This document shows, piece after piece, positions 1 to 6,407 of a stretch of DNA of 9,169 nt. A program made the translations under genes and the position numbers. Below the pieces are notes generated by a model. The model searched no databases and was not told the origin of the DNA. It saw nothing but the letters and a program-made list of their open reading frames with translations. Source of the DNA: an uncultured Clostridiaceae bacterium (GTDB lineage Bacteria > Bacillota > Clostridia > Oscillospirales > Ruminococcaceae); NCBI GenBank assembly GCA_946411985.1, contig CAMKFY010000035.1, positions 1 through 9,169 of the forward strand, written 5' to 3'. Each line of letters starts with the position of its first letter. The first letter of the stretch is position 1.

Positions 1-3000
1 TTACATTTCTAACATATATGTTACCTTGCCCTGCAATTTTCTTTAAACTATTAAGCAAATTCCATGTTATATCCACGCCTTTTATATTTTTATTTATAAA
101 AATTTTTTTTTCTAAACCTTTTATAAAAAAAACATTGCTACTTCCAACATTTTCTTTTAATATTTTTAATATAAAATTCAATTTTTCTTTATTGCCTTCG
201 GTTATTTTTATAAATAAAATATCCAAACTTTCCAACTTATATATACCTTTCAAAAAGATATATTCCCTGCCATTTTTATTTTTAAAATTAATAATAGCCA
301 TAGCACTCTGACCATTTTTGAAATCACACAATAATTTATAAAAATTTTTATAGCTAGCTAATATATTTAAAACTTTGCCCCCACAAATAAAATTTATTAT
401 TAAAACGCCTAATTTTTTGTTTCTTTCATTAAACAAAACGTTTTTAATAGTTCCATACAGTTTAACCGGTTCACACTTTTCTTCATAAACATTTAAATAA
501 ACATCTTTAAGTAAACTAAGCTGGCCATTTACTTCTTTTGCCTTTATTTTTACAGCTTTTAAAATATCTTCAAAATTTTCTAATATATAACGCTGGCTAA
601 CAGCAAACTCATTAAACGCGCCACATTCAACAAGCGACAAAATAGCATTTTTATTAAACTCTTGGCATGAGCCATCTTCAAATAGTTTATATAAAAAATC
701 TTCAAAAGAATAATATCTGCTCCCTTTTCTATTTGAAATTATATATTCGCATAAGCCACAGCTAACGTGCTTTATAGCTAAAAAAGCATAACGTATTGCA
801 TTAGTGCCTTCAATTTTAAACAGCATTTCACTTCTATTTATGTTAACTGGCAATATAGTAATATTTTTTTTAACGCACTCTTTTATATATAAATTTAATT
901 TTTCTTTGCTATTTAAAACACTATTCAATAGCGAAACCATATACTCTAAAAAATAATTACATTTCAAATATGCCGTCTTATATGATATTATAGCGTAAGA
1001 AGCAGCATGAGCTTTATTAAAAGCATATAGTGCAAACTTACATATATAACCAAAAATTTTATCTGCAATCTCCTCGCTCACACCATTTTTTAAAGCACCA
1101 CAACAACATAAATATTTATCGCTATCTTCCCTGCCATATATAAAAAACTGCCTCTCCTTTTGCATAACATCTAACTTTTTTTTAGACATTACCTCTCGTA
1201 TAACATCCACACTTTTAAGGGAATAGCCCGCTATATCTATAAAAATTTTAATAACCTGCTCCTGATATACTATAACACCATATGTGCTATGCAATATATT
1301 TTTTAGTTTGTTATGCAAAAATTCTACGCTGTTTGGGTTTTCCTTATTATTTATAAAAACATCTATAAATTGAGAAGGCCCCGGCCTATTAAGAGCAAGT
1401 AGCGCCATAATGTCTTCTAAGCAGCGCGGTTTTAACCTTGTTAAAACATGTTGCATACCGTAAGACTCAAGCTGGAATACCCCAACAGAATCACCGGAAG
1501 ACAGCATATTAAACGTTTTTTCATCGTTAAGCGGTATATCTAAAACCTTAAAATTAGCATATTTTTTTTTAATTAATGCTTCACACCTGCTCATTATTGT
1601 TAAATTGCGCAACCCTAAAAAATCCATTTTTAAAAGGCCAAGCTTTTCTATATTTCCCATGTTATATTGCGTTACAACAGCTCCGTCACTTTTTAACGTG
1701 GGCATAAAACTGCTAAGCTCTTCTTTTGTTATAACAATAGCTGCAGCATGAATTGACGTATTTTTTAAGCTGCCTTCCACTAAGACCGCAAGTTTAAACA
1801 AAATATTTAAATCTTTATTATTTGTTATAGCATTTTTAAGCTTTAAAGATTTATTCAAAACTTCACGTAAACTAATGCCAGGCTTGTTTGGAATATTTTT
1901 TAAAAACTCGTCTATAAACTTCAAAGAATAGCCCAAAATTCTGCCAACATCACGAATTGCAGCTTTTGGGGCTAACGTGCCGAATGTTATTATTCTAGCC
2001 ACATGCTCGTTACCATATTTTTTTATAACATAATCTATTACTTCATGCCTGCGCTCATTGCAAAAATCTATATCAAAATCTGGCATTTTAGCTCTATAAA
2101 CATTTAAAAATCGTTCAAATGAAAGGTTATATTTTATAGGGTCTACTTCTGTTATGCCCAAACAAAAGCCAAGCAAACTCCCTGCGCCAGAGCCTCTGCC
2201 AGGGCCCACAAAAATATTATTCCTTTTGGCATAATTAACATAATCATAAACTATTAAAAAATAATCTGCAAACCCCATCCTAACAACAACACTTAGTTCA
2301 TATTCAAACCTTTTTAATATTTCGTTATTTAACCTGCCGGCATATTTTAAAAAAAGCCCATCTTTAGCTTTTAATTCCAAATATTTTTCACTACTAATTT
2401 TTTCGTCACATTTAAATTTTGGAATATTTATCTTCCCAAATTCGAAGCAAAATTCACACCTATCTGCTATTTTAACTGTATTTTCTAAAGCTTCTTTGCA
2501 GCCGCCAAAAAGCTCGGCCATTTCATACCCTGTCTTTAAATATCTCTCTGCACAAAATTCTCTTCCTATGTGTTCCTTTTTAAATTTTTTGGAATATTTA
2601 ATGCAATCTAACACCTCTTTTGCCAGCCTATCTTTACTGTATATGTAATGCACATTATTTGTAGCAACAATTTTAATGTTAGTTTCTTTTGCTAACTTTA
2701 AAAAATATTCAACTTTGCGCATATCCTTTTCGGTTCTAAAATTTTGCAACTCCAAAAAAAAATTATCCGCGCCAAAAACATCTCTATATTTTAAAGCTAT
2801 ATCTTTAGCTTTTCTATAGTTATTGTTAGCCAACGCTTTTGATATTTCACCTTTTTCACAACCAGAAAGCACTATAAGCCCGTCTTTATTTTTTTTTAAA
2901 AGTTCAAAATCTACCCGTGGAACAATATAAAAGCTATCCATATACGAAGAATTAACTATTTTTACAAGGCTTTTATACCCTAACTTACTCTCACATAACA

Positions 3001-3262
3001 CAACCAAATGTGAAACAGAATCTACTGCCAACCGCTCAAACCTAGAATTTGAAGCTATATATAGCTCGCAACCAATAATAGGCTTTATATTTTTAGCTTT
3101 TAAAGCATCGTAAAAATTAACAACGCCAAACATATTTGCATGATCTGTTATAGCAGCAGCCTTCTGATTTATATCTACTAGCCTGTTGGCTAAATCTTTT
3201 ATTTTACACACTCCATTTAACAAGCTGTAGTTTGTATGAACATGCAAATGAACAAAATTCAT
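1..3262 (-). CDS. dnaE: DNA polymerase III alpha subunit DnaE, 3' end cut by the window edge
   Basis: Replicative C-family DNA polymerase. The frame opens at ATG 3262 and stays open to the left edge (1087 codons visible). AGGGAG at 3270-3275 lies 7 nt before the ATG. The PHP domain (about 1-210) begins with HLHVHT at 5-10 and has TDHANMFG at 39-46. The polymerase core has GPGRGSGAGS at 353-362, MPDFDIDF at 393-400 and KMDFLGL at 545-551, giving catalytic Asp 397, 399 and 547. YGVIVYQEQ lies near 660-668. QLSLL at 914-918 resembles the internal beta-clamp-binding motif. A divergent OB-like region and a C-terminal domain follow. The last visible residues resemble the final residues of Bacillus subtilis DnaE, so only a few codons are probably missing; the next codon starts with A, so it is not a stop. 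Two PHP metal ligands appear changed to Asn (16 and 203), so proofreading by this domain is doubtful. This polymerase type usually works beside PolC. Confidence 0.96.
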   Translation of the reverse strand, partial: MNFVHLHVHTNYSLLNGVCKIKDLANRLVDINQKAAAITDHANMFGVVNFYDALKAKNIKPIIGCELYIASNSRFERLAVDSVSHLVVLCESKLGYKSLVKIVNSSYMDSFYIVPRVDFELLKKNKDGLIVLSGCEKGEISKALANNNYRKAKDIALKYRDVFGADNFFLELQNFRTEKDMRKVEYFLKLAKETNIKIVATNNVHYIYSKDRLAKEVLDCIKYSKKFKKEHIGREFCAERYLKTGYEMAELFGGCKEALENTVKIADRCEFCFEFGKINIPKFKCDEKISSEKYLELKAKDGLFLKYAGRLNNEILKRFEYELSVVVRMGFADYFLIVYDYVNYAKRNNIFVGPGRGSGAGSLLGFCLGITEVDPIKYNLSFERFLNVYRAKMPDFDIDFCNERRHEVIDYVIKKYGNEHVARIITFGTLAPKAAIRDVGRILGYSLKFIDEFLKNIPNKPGISLREVLNKSLKLKNAITNNKDLNILFKLAVLVEGSLKNTSIHAAAIVITKEELSSFMPTLKSDGAVVTQYNMGNIEKLGLLKMDFLGLRNLTIMSRCEALIKKKYANFKVLDIPLNDEKTFNMLSSGDSVGVFQLESYGMQHVLTRLKPRCLEDIMALLALNRPGPSQFIDVFINNKENPNSVEFLHNKLKNILHSTYGVIVYQEQVIKIFIDIAGYSLKSVDVIREVMSKKKLDVMQKERQFFIYGREDSDKYLCCCGALKNGVSEEIADKIFGYICKFALYAFNKAHAASYAIISYKTAYLKCNYFLEYMVSLLNSVLNSKEKLNLYIKECVKKNITILPVNINRSEMLFKIEGTNAIRYAFLAIKHVSCGLCEYIISNRKGSRYYSFEDFLYKLFEDGSCQEFNKNAILSLVECGAFNEFAVSQRYILENFEDILKAVKIKAKEVNGQLSLLKDVYLNVYEEKCEPVKLYGTIKNVLFNERNKKLGVLIINFICGGKVLNILASYKNFYKLLCDFKNGQSAMAIINFKNKNGREYIFLKGIYKLESLDILFIKITEGNKEKLNFILKILKENVGSSNVFFIKGLEKKIFINKNIKGVDITWNLLNSLKKIAGQGNIYVRNV

Positions 3263-3285
3263 TTTAGAGCTCCCTAAAAATATAT

Positions 3286-3305
3286 TTAAACTTAATAAAG
3301 TTTAA
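3286..3305 (-). other. Inverted repeat in the dnaE leader
   Basis: TTAAACTT, a 4-nt spacer and AAGTTTAA form a perfect 8-bp inverted repeat 23 nt upstream of the dnaE ATG and just upstream of its Shine-Dalgarno site. It lies downstream of the candidate dnaE promoter, so it would be in the 5' leader. The stem has only one G-C pair per arm, so it is weak as an RNA hairpin. It could equally be an operator, a weak terminator for read-through from rapZ (a short U-rich stretch, AUAUAUUUUU, follows in the RNA), or chance in A+T-rich DNA. Confidence 0.3.
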
Positions 3306-3388
3306 CTGGTGGCTAGTTTTCAAAACACTTTTTTAAATTAATTTTTTATTTTTAATTATTTATATTAATATGGTTTCTTCAACAACAA

Positions 3389-3418
3389 ATTATAAAATTG
3401 CTTATTAAATTTTTACAA
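3389..3418 (-). promoter_or_regulatory. Candidate sigma-A promoter for dnaE
   Basis: On the minus strand TTGTAA (3418-3413) is followed after 18 nt by a perfect TATAAT (3394-3389). Transcription would start near 3382 and give a leader of roughly 120 nt. The 164-nt gap between rapZ and dnaE is the largest in the leftward cluster, so a separate start for dnaE is plausible. The -10 is a consensus match, the -35 matches four of six bases, and the background is very A+T-rich, so this is a candidate only. Confidence 0.4.
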
Positions 3419-3426
3419 AATAACAT

Positions 3427-4293
3427 CTAAAAATTTTTATCTAAGTCTCTGTGGCTAACGCTAACTTTATGCCCATTTTCTAAAAATTTTTTATAAAAAT
3501 ATTCCGCAAACACCACCGACCTATGAGCTCCCCCAGTGCAACCAAATGCCACGGTTAGCTGGCTTTTACCTTCTTTTAAATATAACGGCATTAAAAAATT
3601 AAACATATCTTCCAATTTACTAAGAAGCATTAATGTTTCTCTAAAAGACAACACATAATTTTTAACATCTTCATCTACACCAGATTTAAACTTCAAACTA
3701 TCTACATAATAAGGGTTTGGCAAACAGCGCACGTCAAACAAAAGATCTGCTCGTGATATATCGCCATATTTAAAGCCAAAAGAAACAATTTCCACTATTA
3801 TTGCATTATTCTTTTCCTGCAAAAAAAGCTTACACATATGCTCTTTTAACTGAGCATTACTAAAAATTGAAGTGTCTATAATAAAATTAGCCTTATCTTT
3901 TATAGCAGAAAGCGCACTACGCTCCTTTTCTATTGCCTGCTCTATACTAAAACAGTTATCTGTGCCTATTAATGGGTGCTTCCTTCTTGTTTCGTTAAAC
4001 CTTTTCTTTAACGTTTCATCATCTGCGTCTAAAAAAAGTATTTTATATTCTATTCCGCAACTTTTTAAAACTTTAAGCTCTTTAAAAACGCTAGAAAACA
4101 TCCAACCCCCTCGTATATCGGTGACTATGGCTATTTTGTTAAGGCTGCCCTTAGAAGCTTTACCAATTTCTGCGAATTTCAAAATTAACTTTGGCGGCAA
4201 ATTATCCACACAAAAAAAACCCATATCTTCCAAAGCTTTTATAGCCCGCGATTTGCCAGACCCAGAAAGGCCTGTTATAATAACCAACTGCAT
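3427..4293 (-). CDS. rapZ: RapZ/YvcJ family P-loop nucleotide-binding protein
   Basis: Full-length member (288 residues, usual size for the family) of the RapZ/YvcJ group. In E. coli RapZ binds the small RNA GlmZ, brings it to RNase E and senses glucosamine-6-phosphate; Bacillus YvcJ is a nucleotide-hydrolysing homologue. The N-terminal half has the Walker A GLSGSGKS at 8-15, VDNLPP at 29-34, DIR at 59-61, FLDADD at 87-92 and ETRRKHPL at 101-108. The C-terminal half has SFGFKYG at 171-177, DVRCLPNPYY at 187-196, GCTGGAHRSV at 251-260 and HRD at 281-283. The extreme C-terminus lacks the basic cluster used by E. coli RapZ for RNA binding, as is common in Gram-positive members, so sRNA adaptor activity should not be assumed. 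ATG at 4293 follows AGGAGA (4301-4306) with a 7-nt spacer. It lies 85 nt after murB, probably in the same operon. The stop is TAG. Confidence 0.96.
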   Translation of the reverse strand: MQLVIITGLSGSGKSRAIKALEDMGFFCVDNLPPKLILKFAEIGKASKGSLNKIAIVTDIRGGWMFSSVFKELKVLKSCGIEYKILFLDADDETLKKRFNETRRKHPLIGTDNCFSIEQAIEKERSALSAIKDKANFIIDTSIFSNAQLKEHMCKLFLQEKNNAIIVEIVSFGFKYGDISRADLLFDVRCLPNPYYVDSLKFKSGVDEDVKNYVLSFRETLMLLSKLEDMFNFLMPLYLKEGKSQLTVAFGCTGGAHRSVVFAEYFYKKFLENGHKVSVSHRDLDKNF

Positions 4294-4378
4294 TTTAATT
4301 TCTCCTATATTATATCTACAATAAAAATATTATAAACAAATTTACATTAAAATATATATATAAATATAACAAAAATTG

Positions 4379-5281
4379 CTATATAAATTTTATTTCTGGA
4401 GTTAAACTCACATTTTTTTTTAAACTAACCGTTTTTTGAATTTTTTTTATTAAATTTTTAACATCCAAACAGCTAGCTCCTCCAACATTTATAATAAACC
4501 CGCAATGTTTTTCACTAACTTTAGCCCCACCAACTCTTAGCCCCTTAAGGCCACACTCTTCTATTAATTTTGCTGCAATGTAAAATTTGGGGCGTTTAAA
4601 AGTAGAGCCAGCGCTCGGAAAGTTTAAGGGTTGAGATTCTATTCGTTTGTTTAAAAAATATTGCATTTTACTGTTTATATGCTCCACACTTTCATTTTCA
4701 AACTTTAAAACTGCAGCAAATATAAAATGCCCGTTATTTTGGTAGACACTATTTCTATATGAAAAATATATGTCTTTTAAATTTTGCTCATACACTCTGC
4801 CGTTAACATCTATGCTAACAACACTTTGTAGCACATCTTTAATTTCCCTATTATATGCCCCGGCATTCATAAAAATAGCGCCGCCTAAACTACCTGGTAT
4901 GCCATATAAAGGCTCCAAATTTGAAAAGCAATGTATAGCGCAAAATTGGCAAAGCCTATATAGCAACACTCCAGCCTCGCAATAAACTCTATTATTGCTT
5001 AAAACATTTATTTTATTTAATTTTTTAGTGCAAATAGCAACTCCAGCAAACCCTTCGTCAGAAAAAAGCAAATTACTACCATTGCCCAAGAAAAAATATG
5101 GTATTTTTAAATTAATGCAAAGTTTAATAACATTAACAGCTTTTAAAATATCGTTTGGATAACACACATACTTACAAATTCCACCAATTTTAAAACTTGT
5201 ATTATTCTTCATGTTAACGTTTTTCTCGTAAAATATATCTTTAGCTTTTAAAAAATTTTCAACCGCTTCAAAATTTGGCAT
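4379..5281 (-). CDS. murB: UDP-N-acetylenolpyruvoylglucosamine reductase MurB
   Basis: FAD enzyme that uses NADPH to reduce UDP-GlcNAc-enolpyruvate to UDP-MurNAc, the second committed step of cytoplasmic peptidoglycan precursor synthesis. It has 300 residues and is complete. The FAD-binding half shows NTSFKIGG at 27-34, GNGSNLL at 66-72 and the long glycine-rich signature at 123-143. SYRNS at 174-178 carries the substrate-contacting Arg 176. AGSTFKRP at 224-231 contains the catalytic Ser 226. KVSEKHCGFIIN spans 254-265, and Glu 296 in the C-terminal TPEIKF is the expected second catalytic residue. The short, Bacillus-like form places it in the type II MurB group. ATG at 5281 follows GGGGAG (5288-5293) with a 6-nt spacer. 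The gene starts 40 nt after hprK and is surely co-transcribed with it. It has 11 cysteines, which is many for a MurB. The stop is TAG. Confidence 0.98.
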   Translation of the reverse strand: MPNFEAVENFLKAKDIFYEKNVNMKNNTSFKIGGICKYVCYPNDILKAVNVIKLCINLKIPYFFLGNGSNLLFSDEGFAGVAICTKKLNKINVLSNNRVYCEAGVLLYRLCQFCAIHCFSNLEPLYGIPGSLGGAIFMNAGAYNREIKDVLQSVVSIDVNGRVYEQNLKDIYFSYRNSVYQNNGHFIFAAVLKFENESVEHINSKMQYFLNKRIESQPLNFPSAGSTFKRPKFYIAAKLIEECGLKGLRVGGAKVSEKHCGFIINVGGASCLDVKNLIKKIQKTVSLKKNVSLTPEIKFI

Positions 5282-5321
5282 AAAAAGCTCCCCTACAATA
5301 TATTTTTAATAACGTTAAACA

Positions 5322-6245
5322 TCACCACGAAAGGCCAAGCTTAGAAAAAAGGTCTTCACACGCGCTATAACCCGTCTTTTTTTGTATATTGCTAATAGCG
5401 GCCACCTCTATTATTATTGCAAGGTTCCTGCCAGGTTTTACGGCTACCGTATATTTTTTAACTTTAACGTTTAAAATATTACAGTATTCATCTTTGTAAA
5501 CCAATCTATCTTGCAGTTTAAATTTGTTTTCCACCTGTTCTAAATGCACAACAATATCTAATTTTTTTGTGGCTTTTATAGACTTTATGCCATAAAGTTC
5601 TTTAACATTTACAATTCCAACACCTCTAACCTCCATAAAATGCATTATATTTTTGGGGGAAGAAGCTATTAAAGTTTTATTGCAAACACGCGTTAAACTC
5701 ACAGCGTCATCTGCCACTAGCCTATGCCCTCGTTTTATAAGCTCCATTGCTGTTTCGCTTTTGCCCACCCCGCTTTCACCAGTTATTAAAACTCCTTCTC
5801 CGCAAACTTCCACAAAAACTCCATGCACAATAGTTTTAGCCCCCAATTTAGCATTTAAAAAACCACCCAAATAACACATAAAGCTGAAGGTGTCTTCTTT
5901 GGTTTGCAAAATTGGAGTGCAGCATATTTTAGCTGCTTCTACTAACTCAGCAAAAACCTCTCCACCACCTGCTACAATAACAGCAGGGACATTTTCCCTG
6001 CACAACCTAACTAATTTTCGAAACCTAATTCTTCTTGGAATGCTCTTTAAATATGAAATTTCCATATTGCCAATAACCTGAAGCCTTAAAGGGTCAAAAC
6101 ATTTATAGCAACCACAAAGCCCCAACCCAGGCCTGTTTAATTTATGTGTTAATATTAAAACATCGTCTGGTTTTTTTGGAATATATATAGGCTTTAAGCT
6201 AAACTCGCAAATTAATTCTGAAAGCTTCACCACATTACTATGCAC
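5322..6245 (-). CDS. hprK: HPr kinase/phosphorylase HprK
   Basis: Bifunctional enzyme that phosphorylates HPr on its regulatory serine and removes the phosphate by phosphorolysis, controlling CcpA-dependent catabolite repression and PTS uptake. With the GTG start at 6245 it has 307 residues, the normal length. The variable N-terminal domain is followed by the kinase domain: VHG with active-site His 141, Walker A GESGVGKS at 156-163, VADD at 177-180, the HprK signature MEVRGVGIVNV at 204-214 and VKPGRNLA at 269-276. All known catalytic elements are present. The frame could open at TTG 6257, but that codon overlaps the GGAGG ribosome site at 6251-6255. GTG 6245 lies 5 nt after that site and gives the better N-terminus. 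It is first in the leftward operon, behind a strong promoter. The N-terminal domain has an unusual CxCxxC (Cys 44, 46, 49), among 12 cysteines in all. The stop is TGA. Confidence 0.97.
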   Translation of the reverse strand: MHSNVVKLSELICEFSLKPIYIPKKPDDVLILTHKLNRPGLGLCGCYKCFDPLRLQVIGNMEISYLKSIPRRIRFRKLVRLCRENVPAVIVAGGGEVFAELVEAAKICCTPILQTKEDTFSFMCYLGGFLNAKLGAKTIVHGVFVEVCGEGVLITGESGVGKSETAMELIKRGHRLVADDAVSLTRVCNKTLIASSPKNIMHFMEVRGVGIVNVKELYGIKSIKATKKLDIVVHLEQVENKFKLQDRLVYKDEYCNILNVKVKKYTVAVKPGRNLAIIIEVAAISNIQKKTGYSACEDLFSKLGLSW

Positions 6246-6250
6246 GCATA

Positions 6251-6255
6251 CCTCC
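6251..6255 (-). promoter_or_regulatory. hprK ribosome binding site that fixes a GTG start
   Basis: A consensus GGAGG on the minus strand lies 5 nt upstream of GTG 6245. An ATG at 6249-6247 also follows it, but only 1 nt away and out of frame, and it closes after three codons (ATG CGT GCA TAG). The in-frame TTG at 6257-6255 overlaps the site itself. The GTG is therefore the only start with sensible spacing. Confidence 0.75.
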
Positions 6256-6296
6256 AAAATATATTTTTTATTTTATTGTATAAGTAAATTATTAAG

Positions 6297-6325
6297 ATTA
6301 TATATTATGTGTTTAAAATTTTCAA
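6297..6325 (-). promoter_or_regulatory. Sigma-A-type promoter of the hprK operon
   Basis: On the minus strand TTGAAA (6325-6320) and a perfect TATAAT (6302-6297) are separated by the optimal 17 nt. The predicted start near 6290 gives a leader of about 45 nt before GTG 6245. This is the best promoter match in the window and sits where the leftward cluster must begin. Confidence 0.65.
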
Positions 6326-6357
6326 CATTAATGCTATTTTAAAATTTAAACCAGTGT

Positions 6358-6363
6358 TATAAT
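6358..6363 (+). promoter_or_regulatory. Extended -10 promoter element for the yfhO-like gene
   Basis: A perfect TATAAT is preceded by TG and one base (TGTTATAAT, 6355-6363), the extended -10 form that can work with a poor -35. No good -35 hexamer is seen 16-18 nt upstream. The predicted start near 6370 leaves a leader of about 38 nt before ATG 6408. It lies back to back with the hprK promoter. Confidence 0.5.
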
Positions 6364-6407
6364 TATGCATACTAAAATAAATTTTCTAAATAAGAAAGGC
6401 TAAATTA

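Noticed and set aside
1..3. TTA at the left edge read as a minus-strand stop codon ending dnaE
   Set aside because: The dnaE frame places codons at 2-4, 5-7 and so on, so this triplet is out of frame. The gene continues past the window.
18..311. 97-codon rightward ORF made mostly of Phe, Ile, Leu and Lys
   Set aside because: It lies antisense to the C-terminal part of dnaE, whose frame is continuous and matches the family. The composition is what complementary A+T-rich coding DNA gives, and no ribosome site is seen.
3872..4324. 150-codon rightward ORF
   Set aside because: It is antisense to rapZ, whose motifs are all intact in the other strand. It has no recognisable domain and no Shine-Dalgarno site.
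4294..4378. Two TATAAT-like hexamers in the murB-rapZ gap that might give rapZ its own promoter
   Set aside because: Neither has a convincing -35 at 16-18 nt (the nearest TTGTTT is 19 nt away), and such hexamers are expected by chance in DNA this A+T-rich.
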